Part shown: piece by piece, positions 62,818 through 64,000 of the stretch
Position numbering within the stretch: the first letter of the stretch is position 1
How the letters are laid out: each line of letters begins with the position of its first letter
Origin: Nitzschia sp. pyKryTriq1
Taxonomy: Eukaryota; Bacillariophyta; Bacillariophyceae; Bacillariales; Bacillariaceae
Assembly: GCA_956465555.1 (NCBI GenBank)
Contig: OY101115.1
Location: forward strand, 62,001 to 126,000
Direction of reading: 5' to 3'
DNA length: 64,000 nt
Position numbers and translations under genes: made by a program
The notes under the pieces: generated by a model
Seen by the model: only the letters and a program-made list of their open reading frames with translations
Told to the model about the DNA's origin: nothing
Databases searched by the model: none

Positions 62818-63987
62818 CTAGATGGTATCCATGCTGGTTCCTGTCGTCCAGCTTTGACGGGACCTTGCATAATCCGAATCCACTCCAAACAACTCTTCGT
62901 CCATGGGACCTCCTACCGATCCACGTCGATCTCTTCGAGGTGGACGGGTGGTGCGTCGTCCTCTTCGGTAATAGCGATCGTCTTGTTCTTCGTCGTACAA
63001 GTCGTCGTCGACTCCTCCTCCTCCTCCTCCACGTCGATCACGACCGTACGAAGGCAAGCCACTTCGTACCATATGAGGTCCCTCGCGGATATATTCATCA
63101 TCTTCGACAAACAACTCATCGCTTCTGGCTCCTCCTCTTCGAGGCGGTGGTGGAGGAGGAGCACCATAACTTCGATCCGTCCTGGGGAAGTAGCCATTGT
63201 CGACTAAATCATCTTGGGGATACTGGCTGCGACGAGGAACACCGCGACGTTCGGGATAGGCCGTATCATCCCAGTCGGCTCCTCGCATGGGCATACGACC
63301 CAGTCCTTGAAGGTCTTGACGGTTGGGGCGGAATCCTCCACCTCCGCGACGTCCTCCTCTTCTTCCTTCTTGATTCTGAATGTCTCTCCATTCACGTTCT
63401 CGTTCCGATTCACGATTCTCGTCAAGGTCATACAAAGTATCCTTACGACCTCGCGGCATTTGTCGTTCAAACGTACTGACCGGCATGCCATTTCGTTCGT
63501 CTCGGGAGAAAAAGTGGGGCATGGTGCCGCCGCCGCCATTGGCAAAGTCATCATCGTCGTCGTCGCGGCTTCGAGTCGCTCGAAAGGGAGTCGAATCTTC
63601 TCGCGTATTGCGATAACGATCCCATTCTTCGTTTTGCATCGGCATCCGACCGACCCCTTGCAAGTCTTGGGTATCCGGTCGGACGCCGGCGCCACCACGG
63701 TAGACGCGTTCGCCAGGCATCATCATACCGTACTCTTCGTCATCTTCATAGTATGGACCACCAGCAGTACGACGACGACGATCAGTCGGGATGAACCGTG
63801 GATTGGAGGTAGTCACATCCATGTGAGGACCACGTTCCATCCGCCGCTCGAAAGAGGATCGACGACGAGGACGAAGGACTTGATGGCCTTCGACCGGTCG
63901 ACCACCGACTCGAAGAGATCCTCCTCCACCACCACCACCATCATACGAGTAGTCAAAGTCATTATCGTTATCACCATCCAGCATCAT
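62818..63987 (-). CDS. Arg/Gly/Asp-rich protein with duplicated QDLQG-GRMPM motif, possibly 5'-partial
   Basis: A 389-residue frame from an ATG at 63987; the frame is still open to the window edge, so the real start may lie outside. Composition is Arg, Gly, Asp, Tyr, with RRGG and RG clusters and Gly runs. A motif of about 20 residues occurs twice: RPDTQDLQGVGRMPMQNEEW and RPNRQDLQGLGRMPMRGADW (about residues 104 and 220). FERxxxRG and GP-[HY] blocks are also loosely repeated. Such RGG-type disorder is common in RNA-binding proteins, but no folded RNA-binding domain is visible; the DLQGLGRMP motif may be a short docking sequence. No signal peptide or membrane helix. Family not recognised. Confidence 0.7.
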   Translation of the reverse strand: MMLDGDNDNDFDYSYDGGGGGGGSLRVGGRPVEGHQVLRPRRRSSFERRMERGPHMDVTTSNPRFIPTDRRRRTAGGPYYEDDEEYGMMMPGERVYRGGAGVRPDTQDLQGVGRMPMQNEEWDRYRNTREDSTPFRATRSRDDDDDDFANGGGGTMPHFFSRDERNGMPVSTFERQMPRGRKDTLYDLDENRESEREREWRDIQNQEGRRGGRRGGGGFRPNRQDLQGLGRMPMRGADWDDTAYPERRGVPRRSQYPQDDLVDNGYFPRTDRSYGAPPPPPPRRGGARSDELFVEDDEYIREGPHMVRSGLPSYGRDRRGGGGGGVDDDLYDEEQDDRYYRRGRRTTRPPRRDRRGSVGGPMDEELFGVDSDYARSRQSWTTGTSMDTI

Positions 63988-64000
63988 GCGATCCGATGAG

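Noticed and set aside
1-64000. CRISPR array, bacterial operons, replication origin or viral genome
   Set aside because: Repeats are microsatellites or mobile elements rather than spaced arrays; introns and protein types are those of a eukaryotic nucleus.

Overview
The window looks like nuclear DNA of a diatom, probably a pennate one. The best single marker is a complete silicic acid transporter (SIT) gene at 17805-19526. Supporting signs are a peroxiredoxin Q with a diatom-style plastid leader (ASAFAP motif), short GT-AG introns, proteins full of Gln, Ser, Asp and Asn runs, secreted coiled-coil and RXL-rich proteins, and intergenic DNA soaked in (CTA)n/(TAG)n tracts. I cannot name the species.

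Layout. 0-6.4 kb: two members of one low-complexity protein family (the first cut by the window edge) flank remnants of a PGS1-like gene and an ankyrin-repeat gene. 8.7-14.1 kb: a single-pass membrane protein with a charged coiled-coil tail and a GT25-like glycosyltransferase. 17.8-21 kb: the silicon transporter and peroxiredoxin Q, divergently transcribed. 21.7-23.9 kb: a LINE endonuclease fragment and a TIR element with TA flanks. 24.5-29.9 kb: a secreted coiled-coil/Cys-rich protein diverging from a 2H cyclic phosphodiesterase. 31.4-40 kb: an RXL-rich secreted protein, an SLC10A7-like transporter, V-ATPase subunit D and the complex I subunit NDUFB7. 42.8-44.9 kb: a bZIP factor. 46-48 kb: repeats and a Gypsy fossil. 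48.1-53.6 kb: a four-domain fasciclin surface protein diverging from mitoribosomal mL46. 54.5-58.1 kb: a FIST domain fused to an indole-glycerol-phosphate-synthase-like barrel. 58.9-60 kb: a pogo/Tigger element. 60.3-61.9 kb: a cNMP-binding domain joined to a carrier-like membrane region. 62.8-64 kb: an Arg/Gly/Asp-rich protein.

The genes do not form a pathway or operon; this is ordinary mixed eukaryotic gene order with divergent and convergent pairs. Several products share compartments: plastid (PrxQ, FIST-IGPS), mitochondrion (NDUFB7, mL46), and cell surface or wall (SIT, FAS1 protein, RXL protein, coiled-coil protein).

The most unusual items are the FIST-IGPS fusion with altered catalytic positions; a repeat family, tied here to a Penelope-like GIY-YIG retroelement, whose 3' end recurs more than ten times always inside CTA/TAG tracts and carries a stem-loop with a compensatory base change; the FAS1 gene whose two introns sit at the same codon of successive domains; the RXL-rich secreted protein; and a bZIP with Ser at the invariant Asn. 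All protein assignments are from reading motifs; no database search was run.
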